Shown piece after piece: positions 6,666-13,990 of a stretch of DNA of 19,185 nt. The DNA is taken from the NCBI GenBank assembly GCA_947475125.1, contig CANJMX010000012.1, positions 1 to 19,185 on the forward strand, read 5' to 3'. This stretch comes from Actinomycetota bacterium. Lineage in GTDB: Bacteria; Actinomycetota; Thermoleophilia; Miltoncostaeales; Miltoncostaeaceae. Each line of letters starts with the position of its first letter. Positions within the stretch are counted from its first letter, which is position 1. The translations under genes were made by a program, and so were the position numbers. The notes beneath the pieces were generated by a model. The model was not told the origin of the DNA, ran no database searches, and worked only from the letters and a program-made list of their open reading frames with translations.

Positions 6666-7827
6666 CGAGACGGGCGATCCGTTCGGCGGCCTCAACCAGA
6701 CGGTCGTCCGGCGTGGTGAGACTCATGCGTACAAACCCCTCGCCGCTCGGCCCAAATGCGGACCCCGGCGAGATCACCACCGCGGCATCCTCAAGCACCT
6801 TCTCCGTGAACGATGCCGAGGTCTCCCCCTCCGGCACACGCGCCCACACGTAGATGGCCCCCTTCGGGGGAGTCACACCGAGTCCAATGGCATTGAGGGC
6901 ATCAACCAGGATGTCGCGCCGGCGACGGTAGATCACGCACATTTCGCGCACCGACTCCTGATCACTTTCGAGCGCGGCAACGCTGGCCTCCTGCACCGCC
7001 TCAAACATGCCGCTGTCCACGTTGGTCTTCAACTGCCAGTAGGCCGCGACGACCTCGGGGTTCCCCACCACCGCGCCCGACCGCCACCCGGTCATGTTGT
7101 AGGTCTTCGAGAGCGAGAACACCTCGATCCCCACATCCTTCGCTCCCGGCGTGGCCAGGAATGATGGAGCCACGTAGCCGTCGTAACTGATCTCGGAGTA
7201 CGCGTTGTCGTGGATGACGATGAGATCGTTCTTGCGGGCGAAGGCGACCACCCTCTCGAAGAAGTCATCCTCGATCACGGCGCCGGTGGGGTTGTTCGGG
7301 TAATTGATGTACATGATGCGCGCCCGGCTGAGTACGTCGGCCGGAATCGCCGCGAGATCGGGCTGAAAGCCCAGCTCCGGCACGAGCGGCATGGCCACTG
7401 GCTCCGCGCCCACGAGCAGCGGGCCGTTGGTGTACACCGGGTACCCGGGATCGCTCGCCAGCGCCACGTCGCCCGGATCCAGCAGCGCGAGGTTGAGGTT
7501 CGCGATGGCTTCCTTGGCCCCGAGGGCCGGGATGATCTCGGTCGCCGGATCCAGATCAACGCCGAATCGACGACCGTAGAAACCGGCAATGGCGTCGCGG
7601 AACGACTGCCGCCCGCGGTTGCTCGGGTACTGGTGGGTTCCCGGCTCCAGCACCGCACTTCGCATGCGCTCGACAATGAGCGGAGGCGTGGGCGTGTCGG
7701 GATCCCCGATCCCCAGCGAGATGATGTCCACGCCAGCAGCGCGCTTGTCGGCGATCTTCTGCTCGATGGCCGCGAACAGGTACGGGGGCAGAAGCCCCAT
7801 GCGCGCCGCGCCGATGGGGCGGCTCAT
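6655..7827 (-). CDS. dapL: LL-diaminopimelate aminotransferase (class I/II PLP aminotransferase)
   Basis: The 390-residue fold-type I PLP enzyme begins in the way typical of LL-DAP aminotransferases (MGLLPPYLFAAIEQKIADKR, then ISLGIGDPDTPTPP). NYPNNPTGA is at 175-183, a PLP-contact DNAY at 207-210, and the PLP lysine is K241 in SLSKTYNMTGWRSG. A late arginine is in FVRMSL. The family makes LL-diaminopimelate in one step from tetrahydrodipicolinate and glutamate, bypassing DapC/D/E. The overlap with dapF (ATGA at 7824-7827), whose product uses LL-DAP, supports this over a general aspartate aminotransferase. Subgroup assignment is by resemblance and context only. Confidence 0.85.
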   Translation of the reverse strand: MSRPIGAARMGLLPPYLFAAIEQKIADKRAAGVDIISLGIGDPDTPTPPLIVERMRSAVLEPGTHQYPSNRGRQSFRDAIAGFYGRRFGVDLDPATEIIPALGAKEAIANLNLALLDPGDVALASDPGYPVYTNGPLLVGAEPVAMPLVPELGFQPDLAAIPADVLSRARIMYINYPNNPTGAVIEDDFFERVVAFARKNDLIVIHDNAYSEISYDGYVAPSFLATPGAKDVGIEVFSLSKTYNMTGWRSGAVVGNPEVVAAYWQLKTNVDSGMFEAVQEASVAALESDQESVREMCVIYRRRRDILVDALNAIGLGVTPPKGAIYVWARVPEGETSASFTEKVLEDAAVVISPGSAFGPSGEGFVRMSLTTPDDRLVEAAERIARLVDA

Positions 7828-8639
7828 GCCGCCACCACCCGCGCGGTGAGGTCCAGAGACATGCGCCCCTCGTACACCGGCAGCGCCGGTCCGGTCATGG
7901 TGACCTCCAGGTCGTCGTTCACATCAATGATCAGGTCGCCACCGGCGAGGTGCACGGTGACGGGAGTTGTTGCACCGTCCAGTCGCACTGCCGCCACCGC
8001 AGCGGCGCAGGCGCCGGTGCCACAGGCCAAGGTCTCCCCCACCCCGCGCTCCCACACCCGCATGGTGATCTCACCGGGGCCATCGCGGCGGACGAACTCC
8101 ACGTTCGTGCGATTGGGGAACCTCGCATCCACCTCAACGAGTGGGCCCAGCGTGCGCACCACAGACTCCGGGTCGTCGTGACGGATGATTGCGTGTGGAT
8201 TGCCCATCGAGATGTCGGCGAACCGCACATCACCGAGGTCGGTCGAGAGGGACTCCTCGCCCTCGCCCCATGGGAACACCGCGCGGCCCATCTGCACCGC
8301 CACCACCGGGCCGTCAACGGTCACGCGCACCGGTCCTGCGCCCGTGATGATGCGCCCGTCAGCAGGAAGCCGCCCGGTCGCGTGCAGATACTGCGCCACC
8401 ATCCGGATTCCGTTTCCGCAGTTCTCGGCATTGCTTCCGTCGGGGTTCCACACCACCATCTCCGGGCCGTCGGGGCTCAGGCGCACCTCGAGGATGCCGT
8501 CTGATGCGATACCGAAGTTTGGATCGCAGGCCACCCGCGCACGTGCCGGCGTGATGGGAACCGGCCACTGCGACGATTCGGTCACCACGTAGTGGTTGCC
8601 GAGCCCCTGCCACTTCTGAAATGGGATCTGATTCGCCAC
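7824..8639 (-). CDS. dapF: diaminopimelate epimerase
   Basis: The 271-residue enzyme converts LL-DAP to meso-DAP for lysine and peptidoglycan. It has the two-fold DapF layout with both catalytic cysteines: C74 in NPDGSNAENCGNGIRM and C206 in GETLACGTGACAAAVAA. SMGNPHA (144-150) and the N-terminal KWQGLGNHYV are also present. The usual GLGND(F/Y) has H in place of D. GTG at 8639 is preferred because family members start a few residues before FQKWQGLGN. The frame also has ATG at 8681, which would overlap miaA by 31 bases and add a non-conserved leader. No Shine-Dalgarno precedes the GTG. The miaA stop lies 11 bases upstream, so expression probably depends on coupling. Confidence 0.93.
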   Translation of the reverse strand: MANQIPFQKWQGLGNHYVVTESSQWPVPITPARARVACDPNFGIASDGILEVRLSPDGPEMVVWNPDGSNAENCGNGIRMVAQYLHATGRLPADGRIITGAGPVRVTVDGPVVAVQMGRAVFPWGEGEESLSTDLGDVRFADISMGNPHAIIRHDDPESVVRTLGPLVEVDARFPNRTNVEFVRRDGPGEITMRVWERGVGETLACGTGACAAAVAAVRLDGATTPVTVHLAGGDLIIDVNDDLEVTMTGPALPVYEGRMSLDLTARVVAA

Positions 8640-8650
8640 GGGGCGGGAGG

Positions 8651-9565
8651 CTATCCCACGCCCCCGCGGGCACGTCGCCATTCGGCCACCACCCGGGCCA
8701 CGCCGTCGGCGGCAGGGCCATCCCCGAGATCAATCATCACGTCCGGGGCCATCTTGCGCATCCAGGTGTCCTGCATGCGCGCGAGCCGCCGGGTACGGAT
8801 GTTCAGCGCCCCCTCAAGCGACGATGGGTCCATTCCGCCGCTGCGCATCTCCGCAACCTCGCGCATGCCGATCACCTGCCCCGGCCCCCGCGCAAGGTCA
8901 GCCCGATCGAGCGCCGCCTCGAGTTCCGCCACGAGGCCGTCCTCGATTTCGCGGCGCACCCGTGCGGCGATGAGCCCATGGATCACCTCACGGGGCCGCG
9001 TGATTCCCACAACAAGCGCGGGGCGGCGATACGGCGTGCTCCAGATGTCCCCTCCCCCATCTGCCGGCTCACCGATGGCTGCGCGCTCCAGGGCCCGGGC
9101 CATACGTCGGGGATTCGCGCCATCAATCGCCGCTGCCGCCGCCGGATCACGCGCCTCGAGCTCTTCCATTGCGGCCACGGCGTCCGTTGACAGCGCCTCG
9201 GCCCACTCCCGCACCCCCGCTGGCGGAGCGGGCCGCATTGCCATGTCGGTGAGCGCCGCACGTACGTACAGACCGGTGCCTCCCGCAACGATGGGCACCC
9301 CTCCAGATCCCGCCACCTGGTCAATCACGGCGTGGGCCAGCGCAGCGAAGGTGCCAGCAGTCGAATCCTCGGCAAGATCAAGGTCACCCACCGCGTGGTA
9401 GCGCACCTGCGCCCGGTCGGCTGCAGAAGGTCCGTCGGCGGCGATCTCGAGTCCCCGGTATCGCTGAAAGGGGTCGGCAACGATCACCTCACCCCCGAGT
9501 TCAAGCGCCACTGCATGCGCCAGGGCACTCTTGCCCGTGGCAGTGGGCCCGAACACGGCCAGCAC
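8651..9565 (-). CDS. miaA: tRNA dimethylallyltransferase
   Basis: The 304-residue enzyme transfers a dimethylallyl group to N6 of A37 in tRNAs reading UNN codons. The P-loop GPTATGKS lies at the N-terminus. VADPFQRYRGL replaces the common ADS.QVYRG and keeps its Asp, Gln and Tyr. GGTGLYVRA and NPRRMARALE follow, then PGQVIGMREVAEM. RTRRLARMQDTWMRKM is the C-terminal tRNA-contact region. Start options are GTG at 9565, which gives MLAVFGPTATGKS, or CTG at 9583, which gives six more residues and follows GGTGAG. It comes 14 bases after miaB and precedes dapF. Neighbouring miaB acts on the product of this reaction. Confidence 0.93.
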   Translation of the reverse strand: MLAVFGPTATGKSALAHAVALELGGEVIVADPFQRYRGLEIAADGPSAADRAQVRYHAVGDLDLAEDSTAGTFAALAHAVIDQVAGSGGVPIVAGGTGLYVRAALTDMAMRPAPPAGVREWAEALSTDAVAAMEELEARDPAAAAAIDGANPRRMARALERAAIGEPADGGGDIWSTPYRRPALVVGITRPREVIHGLIAARVRREIEDGLVAELEAALDRADLARGPGQVIGMREVAEMRSGGMDPSSLEGALNIRTRRLARMQDTWMRKMAPDVMIDLGDGPAADGVARVVAEWRRARGGVG

Positions 9566-9579
9566 CTCAGGCGTGGGCG

Positions 9580-10911
9580 TCAGGCTCTCACCGGGGTCGC
9601 CACGTCGGCCATCCGTCCAGACAGCGTCGTGGATGTTGCGCCATCAATCAGTACCGGTACCAACTGACCCGCGCACCCCGTGCCGGCGAAGGTCACCATG
9701 GTGTTGTGGCGCGTACGGCCAGCCAGGCGGGCGGGGTCGCTACGCGATGGGCCCTCCACCAGCACCTGCGCCACAGTCCCCACGTGCCGCGACAGGTGCT
9801 GGCGGGCCGTGGCCTGCACCGTCTCGATGAGCCGCTGGATGCGCTCGCTCTTCATCTCGGGCGGCACATCGTCGGCCATCTGTTCCCCGGCCTCGGTTCC
9901 GGGCCTCTGCGAATACACGAAGGTGTACGCACCGTCGTACCCCACCTCGGTCACAAGCGAGAGAGACTCCTCGAACTCTGCATCGGTCTCGCCCGGGAAC
10001 CCCACGATGATGTCGGTGGTGAGCGCGATTCCGGGGACGCCCTCCCGGATGCGCTCGACGAGCGCCAGGTACCGATCGCGGTCGTACGTACGCCGCATGG
10101 CCTTCAGCACACGGCTCGACCCCGACTGCGCAGGCAGGTGGATGTGCTCGCACACCTCGGCGATGTCCCGGTGCGCCTCAATGACATCGGCCCTGATGTC
10201 CTTCGGGTGCGGACTCATGTACCGCACGCGTTCGATTCCCTCCACGCCGCTGACCGCCGCAAGCAGTTCGGCAAACGATGCGCGGTCCTCGCCCGTGAGG
10301 TCGCGTCCATACGAGTTGACGTTCTGCCCCAGCAGCGTCACCTCCATCACGCCGTCCGCGGCCTGCGCCGTGACTTCCGCCACCACGTCAGCCAGGGCCC
10401 GGCTGCGCTCGCGGCCTCGCACGGCAGGCACGATGCAGTACGAACACACCGAGTTACAGCCCACCGAGATCTGCACCCACGCTTGGTGGGGTCGCTCCCG
10501 GCGCGAGGGCAGTTCACCGCTGAACCTGCCGTCGAGGGTGAACCCCCCAACCGGGGCCAGGCGTTCACGTGCCAGAAACTCCCCGAGCCGGTTCACCTCG
10601 CCCGGGCCGAACGCGATATCCACAAACGGGAAGTCGGTGAACACCGTGTCCTTCTGGCTCTGGGCCCAGCAGCCGCCCACGGCCACCACCGCGTCGGGTC
10701 GCTCGCGCTTGATTCGGCGGGCCTCGCCCAGATTGCCCATAAACCGTTCGTCCGCCGAGCCGCGGATCGTGCACGTGTTGAACACGATCAGGTCGGCGTC
10801 GTCGCGCTCATCCGATGGCGCGTAGCCGAGTGATTCCAGAAGACCGCGCATACGCTCTGAGTCGTGCGCGTTCATCTGGCACCCGAAGGTGGTCAGGTGA
10901 TACCGGGGCAT
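9580..10911 (-). CDS. miaB: tRNA-2-methylthio-N6-dimethylallyladenosine synthase
   Basis: The 443-residue radical-SAM methylthiotransferase adds the 2-methylthio group to i6A37 made by MiaA. The N-terminal UPF0004 domain carries C11 (TTFGCQMNAHDSE), C47 (FNTCTIR) and C81 (VGGCWAQ), which hold the auxiliary iron-sulfur cluster. The radical-SAM motif is C152, C156, C159 in SVGCNSVCSYCIVP. A C-terminal TRAM domain covers about 375-443. LGQNVNSYGRD and CEHIHLPAQSGS are typical of MiaB rather than of RimO. The ATG at 10911 matches the family start. The frame is open further upstream, through the recA-miaB hairpin, but that leader is not conserved. No clear promoter is visible between recA and this gene. 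Confidence 0.95.
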   Translation of the reverse strand: MPRYHLTTFGCQMNAHDSERMRGLLESLGYAPSDERDDADLIVFNTCTIRGSADERFMGNLGEARRIKRERPDAVVAVGGCWAQSQKDTVFTDFPFVDIAFGPGEVNRLGEFLARERLAPVGGFTLDGRFSGELPSRRERPHQAWVQISVGCNSVCSYCIVPAVRGRERSRALADVVAEVTAQAADGVMEVTLLGQNVNSYGRDLTGEDRASFAELLAAVSGVEGIERVRYMSPHPKDIRADVIEAHRDIAEVCEHIHLPAQSGSSRVLKAMRRTYDRDRYLALVERIREGVPGIALTTDIIVGFPGETDAEFEESLSLVTEVGYDGAYTFVYSQRPGTEAGEQMADDVPPEMKSERIQRLIETVQATARQHLSRHVGTVAQVLVEGPSRSDPARLAGRTRHNTMVTFAGTGCAGQLVPVLIDGATSTTLSGRMADVATPVRA

Positions 10912-10924
10912 GACTCGTGATGCT

Positions 10925-10962
10925 AGCCGCGCCCCCGCCCCTGTTGGGACGAAGGCGCGGCT
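10925..10962 (-). terminator. strong stem-loop between recA and miaB
   Basis: Perfect 9-base arms (AGCCGCGCC at 10925-10933, GGCGCGGCT at 10954-10962) enclose a loop that pairs further. In the minus-strand RNA, UU/GG wobbles and CGUCCC/GGGGCG extend the helix to about 17 pairs closed by AACA. It starts 10 bases after the recA stop and ends 13 bases before the miaB ATG. No U-tract follows, so it would be a hairpin-only terminator, an mRNA 3'-end stabiliser, or a processing site. Confidence 0.6.
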
Positions 10963-10971
10963 GCACACAGA

Positions 10972-12561
10972 TCAGGCCGCCTTGGCCTCCGACTCATCAG
11001 ACGCAGCGGTGTCGCCATCTGCCACGTCGTCGACCGCCACCTCGGCGTCCTCGGCCTCCGGAGGTGCGTCCGACACGCCTGCAGCCTCGCGGATGCGCAG
11101 CTCGATGACGTCGGCCATCTCGGGGTGCTCCTTCAGGAACGTCCGCGCCGCATTGCGCCCCTGCCCCAGCCGGTCTTCCCCAAACGAGAAGTACGACCCG
11201 CTCTTGGTGACGATGTCGTGCTCGAGCCCAAGATCGATCAGGTTTCCCTCGTGCGAGATGCCCTCGCCGTACAGGATGTCGAACTCCGCCTGACGGAACG
11301 GCGGCGCGACCTTGTTCTTCACGACCTTCACGCGAACGCGTGAGCCGATCACCTCAGCGCCCTCCTTCAGGTTCTCGATGCGGCGAACGTCCAGCCGCAC
11401 AGACGAATAGAACTTGAGGGCGCGACCACCGGGCGTGGTCTCAGGCGAGTTGTGCACCGCCACGCCATCCACCAGGTACGTGTGGTTGCCCTCAACCTCC
11501 ATGTCAAACCGGCGCATGTCGGCCAGACCGCTGACGGCCTCGACGCCCAGTACAAACGACCGCACCGCCCGATACCCGTAATGGCCTTCGGGTGCCCCAT
11601 CGCATGCCCCGGCGGCACCCACCAGCACGCGCTCACCTGCAGGCACCACGACCGGCTCGGTGGCGTACACCTCCATACCCGGACGCAGATCCCCGGCGGG
11701 GATCTCGCCCTGCGGGGTGATGATGATGTGATTCGGCGTGCACAGCAGTTCGCGTGCGCCGTCGCCACCCGACACCCGGATGCGCAGGAACCCCTCTGCG
11801 ATGCCGTTGTCAAACCAGTTGATCACCCGACGCGGCTCCACCCGTCCGGTTACCGGATCGAGGGACATCACCTCAACGTCGAGGCGCTCCGTCACGATGC
11901 GACCGATCGACATCGTGGTCCCATCGGCGAGCATGACCGGTGCGTCGTGGTGGAAGCACCCGAACATCACGCCGATCTTCTCGCGCAGCTGGTTGGTGAA
12001 CACACAGATGGTGCCGGCGCGGTTGAGTGTGCCGGCAAGCTTGCGGAGTGCCTGCGACATGAGCCGCGCCTGAAGGCCCACGTGATGGTCGCCCATCTCG
12101 CCCTCGATCTCGGCCTTGGGCACGAGAGCGGCAACGGAATCGATGGCCACGATGTCCAGCGAGCCGGAACGCACCAGAAGGTCGGCGATCTCAAGCCCCT
12201 GCTCACCGTGATCCGGCTGCGACACCAGAAGCTCGTCGGTGTTCAGGCCGATACGGCGGGCATAGGCGGGGTCGAGTGAGTGCTCGGCGTCGATGAAGGC
12301 GGCGAGGCCGCCCCTGCGCTGGGCCTGGGCCATCACGTGGTACAGCAGCGTGGTCTTGCCGGAGGCCTCAGGGCCGAAGATCTCAACAATGCGGCCCTTG
12401 GGCAGCCCACCGATGCCGAGGGCGACATCAAGCGCCAACGACCCGGTGGGGATGTAATCGATGTTTGCCAGGGGCATGTCCCCCATCCGCATGATCGCGC
12501 CCTTGCCGAACTGCTTCTCGATCTGCGCGACTGCCGAGTTAAGTGCCTCTGACTTCTCCAC
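10972..12561 (-). CDS. recA: recombinase RecA, intein-containing precursor
   Basis: The 529-residue precursor should yield a 359-residue RecA after removal of a 170-residue intein. RecA forms ATP-dependent filaments on single-stranded DNA for homologous recombination and triggers LexA self-cleavage. Walker A is GPEASGKT (63-70), DIVAIDSVAAL is near 136-146, and EGEMGD and GLQARLMSQALRKL follow. The L2 loop GVMFG/SPETTPGG is split by the intein, and the acidic tail is rich in Asp and Glu. GTG at 12561 is the start: AGGGGGA at 12566-12572 lies 4 bases upstream and MEKSEALNSAVAQIEKQFGKG is the standard N-terminus. The frame stays open to 12927, but that part covers the promoter. It is SOS-regulated by the overlapping LexA box. 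Confidence 0.97.
   Translation of the reverse strand: MEKSEALNSAVAQIEKQFGKGAIMRMGDMPLANIDYIPTGSLALDVALGIGGLPKGRIVEIFGPEASGKTTLLYHVMAQAQRRGGLAAFIDAEHSLDPAYARRIGLNTDELLVSQPDHGEQGLEIADLLVRSGSLDIVAIDSVAALVPKAEIEGEMGDHHVGLQARLMSQALRKLAGTLNRAGTICVFTNQLREKIGVMFGCFHHDAPVMLADGTTMSIGRIVTERLDVEVMSLDPVTGRVEPRRVINWFDNGIAEGFLRIRVSGGDGARELLCTPNHIIITPQGEIPAGDLRPGMEVYATEPVVVPAGERVLVGAAGACDGAPEGHYGYRAVRSFVLGVEAVSGLADMRRFDMEVEGNHTYLVDGVAVHNSPETTPGGRALKFYSSVRLDVRRIENLKEGAEVIGSRVRVKVVKNKVAPPFRQAEFDILYGEGISHEGNLIDLGLEHDIVTKSGSYFSFGEDRLGQGRNAARTFLKEHPEMADVIELRIREAAGVSDAPPEAEDAEVAVDDVADGDTAASDESEAKAA
11449..11958 (-). mobile_element. RecA mini-intein (170 residues, no homing endonuclease domain)
   Basis: The insertion begins at Cys (codon 11956-11958, precursor residue 202) and ends with VHN (Asn codon 11449-11451). 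Ser is the first C-extein residue. Splicing motifs are complete: Cys1, block B CTPNHIII (T74, H77), block F RRFDMEVEGNHTYLVDG, block G AVHN, and Ser+1. The flanks GVMFG and SPETTPGG join into an intact L2 loop. The site and N-terminal sequence (LADGTTMSIGRIVTERLDV, then SLDPVTGRVEPRRVINWF) resemble, from memory, the Mycobacterium leprae RecA intein and not the M. tuberculosis site. At 170 residues it lacks the LAGLIDADG endonuclease of the roughly 365-residue relative. Confidence 0.95.
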
Positions 12562-12565
12562 CGTG

Positions 12566-12572
12566 TCCCCCT
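12566..12572 (-). promoter_or_regulatory. recA ribosome-binding site (AGGGGGA)
   Basis: This purine run lies 4 bases before GTG 12561. It fixes the start within a frame that stays open for another 366 bases upstream. Confidence 0.7.
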
Positions 12573-12590
12573 GTTGGCGTTGCCGGGCGA

Positions 12591-12619
12591 AATATAGAGC
12601 GATCCCCGGCGTATGTCGA
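12591..12619 (-). promoter_or_regulatory. recA: recA promoter
   Basis: On the minus strand TCGACA (12619-12614; one mismatch to TTGACA) and TATATT (12596-12591; one mismatch to TATAAT) are 17 bases apart. This is an unusually good sigma-70 match in such GC-rich DNA. The predicted transcript start is near 12584, leaving a leader of about 23 bases with a strong ribosome-binding site. The 190-base gap between cinA and recA (12562-12751) holds this promoter and the LexA box. Otherwise it shows only a 5-bp hairpin and a CGCACGCA-rich stretch next to the cinA stop. Confidence 0.8.
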
Positions 12620-12630
12620 ACATATGTTCG
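12617..12630. promoter_or_regulatory. LexA (SOS/Cheo) box of recA
   Basis: CGAACATATGTTCG is a 14-bp perfect palindrome matching the Gram-positive and actinobacterial LexA consensus CGAAC-N4-GTTCG. It overlaps the -35 element, so bound LexA should exclude RNA polymerase. No other copy was noticed in the intergenic spaces of the window. Confidence 0.9.
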
Positions 12631-12751
12631 CACCCGGTCCGGACGCTCCTGCTCCGGCACCTCACACACACGTGCGCTGCCCCACGCTATGGGCGAACTC
12701 GCAACCGCAACACGCACGCACTGCGCCAATGCGCACGCACGCGGGTGACAA

Positions 12752-13987
12752 TCAGCCGGTGATGGCCTCGCGAAGCAGATGCAGGGCACGCGTGGCGGCG
12801 CGCTGCCGCACCCGCTCGCGGTCGCCGTGCAGATGCAGCTCACGGGTCTCCGTGCCCGCCGGCCCGGCGATTCCCACGTACACCAGGCCCACGGGCTTCT
12901 GCGGCGTGCCGCCACCCGGGCCCGCAATGCCCGTCACCGAGAGCCCCCATGTGGCTCCCAGACGAGCGCGCACGCCCTCGGCCATGGCGGCCGCGCACTC
13001 GGCCGACACGGCCCCATGGGCGGTGAGCACCTCCACCGGCACCCCGAGCGCGCGCTGCTTCACGGCGTTGTCGTACGACACCACCCCTCCGCTGTACCAG
13101 GCGCTCGCACCGGGCACCGACGTAATGCGGGCTCCGATGATTCCACCGGTGCACGACTCGGCGGTCACGAGGGTTTCCACGCGGGCCGACAGGGCGCGGC
13201 CCAGCACCTCCTCCACGCCGGATCCGTCGCGCGAGAAGATCGCGCCCGGAAACCGGTCGTCCAGATGCGCCTCCAGTGCCCGCGCGGCCGCATTGTCGGG
13301 GCGGATCACCACCTCAAGTTCCCCGGGCTTGGCGCACACGCCCACCTCAACCGACTCGTCATGCCAACGCGGCTCATCGAGGGCCTCAATGAACTCCGAC
13401 TCCACGACGCCCGCCAGCCGCAGGGTGATGGGTGCAGCGCCACCGCCGCTGCCCAGCAGGGTCCGGATAGGGCCGGTCTCCCGGGCGCTCTGCCACGAGG
13501 CCATGCACTCCCACGGCGGACCGGGAAGCACCACCACCACACCGCCGGGATCTTCGAGTACCGCACCGGGCGCGGTGCCGGGCGGTGGAAGCGAGATGGC
13601 CCCGGCCGGCATCAGTGCCTGCTTGCGGGCGGCGACCTCCCGCGTCGCATCGCTCGCCCGCAGGCGCACGCCCGACATCGCGTCCCGGATCAGCACCAGT
13701 GCACCGGAGTCCTCCCGAAGCGGCACGCTGCATGCGGCTGCCACAGCCTCCATGGTGCGGTCGTCGTGGGTGGGGCCGAGCCCACCCGTCACCACCACCA
13801 ACTGCACACCGGCCGACAGCGCATCACGTACCGCGCCGGTGATCGACTCGAGCGCGTCATCCACCACCACGGTGCCGGCAATACGAACCCCGCGCGCAGT
13901 GAGGTCGGCAGCGATCGCCGCGCCATTCTCGTCACGCACCCTGCCCTCCAGCACCTCGGTGCCGGTCACCACGATGCGCGCGCGCAG
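12752..13987 (-). CDS. cinA: CinA family protein (putative competence/damage-inducible protein, NMN amidohydrolase domain)
   Basis: The 411-residue protein has two domains. The N-terminal MoCF-like (COG1058) domain shows GTEVLEGRVRDENGAAIAADL and TGGLGPTHDDRTMEAVA. The C-terminal CinA/PncC domain shows AESCTGGIIGARITSVPGAS, YSGGVVSYDNAVKQ and VTGIAGPGGGTPQKPVGLVYVG. PncC-type domains deamidate nicotinamide mononucleotide. CTG at 13987 is the likely start. It gives (M)RARIVVTGTEV, the family N-terminus, and GGGGGG at 13995-14000 lies 7 bases upstream. The first conventional codon, GTG at 13972, would remove the first residues of strand 1 and lie about 22 bases from that site. The rodZ-like stop is only 3 bases upstream of the CTG. 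cinA-recA adjacency is common in Gram-positive genomes. Confidence 0.9.
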   Translation of the reverse strand: MRARIVVTGTEVLEGRVRDENGAAIAADLTARGVRIAGTVVVDDALESITGAVRDALSAGVQLVVVTGGLGPTHDDRTMEAVAAACSVPLREDSGALVLIRDAMSGVRLRASDATREVAARKQALMPAGAISLPPPGTAPGAVLEDPGGVVVVLPGPPWECMASWQSARETGPIRTLLGSGGGAAPITLRLAGVVESEFIEALDEPRWHDESVEVGVCAKPGELEVVIRPDNAAARALEAHLDDRFPGAIFSRDGSGVEEVLGRALSARVETLVTAESCTGGIIGARITSVPGASAWYSGGVVSYDNAVKQRALGVPVEVLTAHGAVSAECAAAMAEGVRARLGATWGLSVTGIAGPGGGTPQKPVGLVYVGIAGPAGTETRELHLHGDRERVRQRAATRALHLLREAITG

Positions 13988-13990
13988 GGG

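Noticed and set aside
12722..12735. TGCGC-CAAT-GCGCA hairpin just after the cinA stop
   Set aside because: The stem is only 5 bp, with no T-run. It is too weak to call a terminator, and such short repeats are expected in this GC-rich stretch.
12562..12927. N-terminal extension of the recA frame to 12927 (651 residues in total)
   Set aside because: The extension covers the cinA 3' end, the LexA box, the promoter and the ribosome-binding site. The standard RecA N-terminus starts at 12561.
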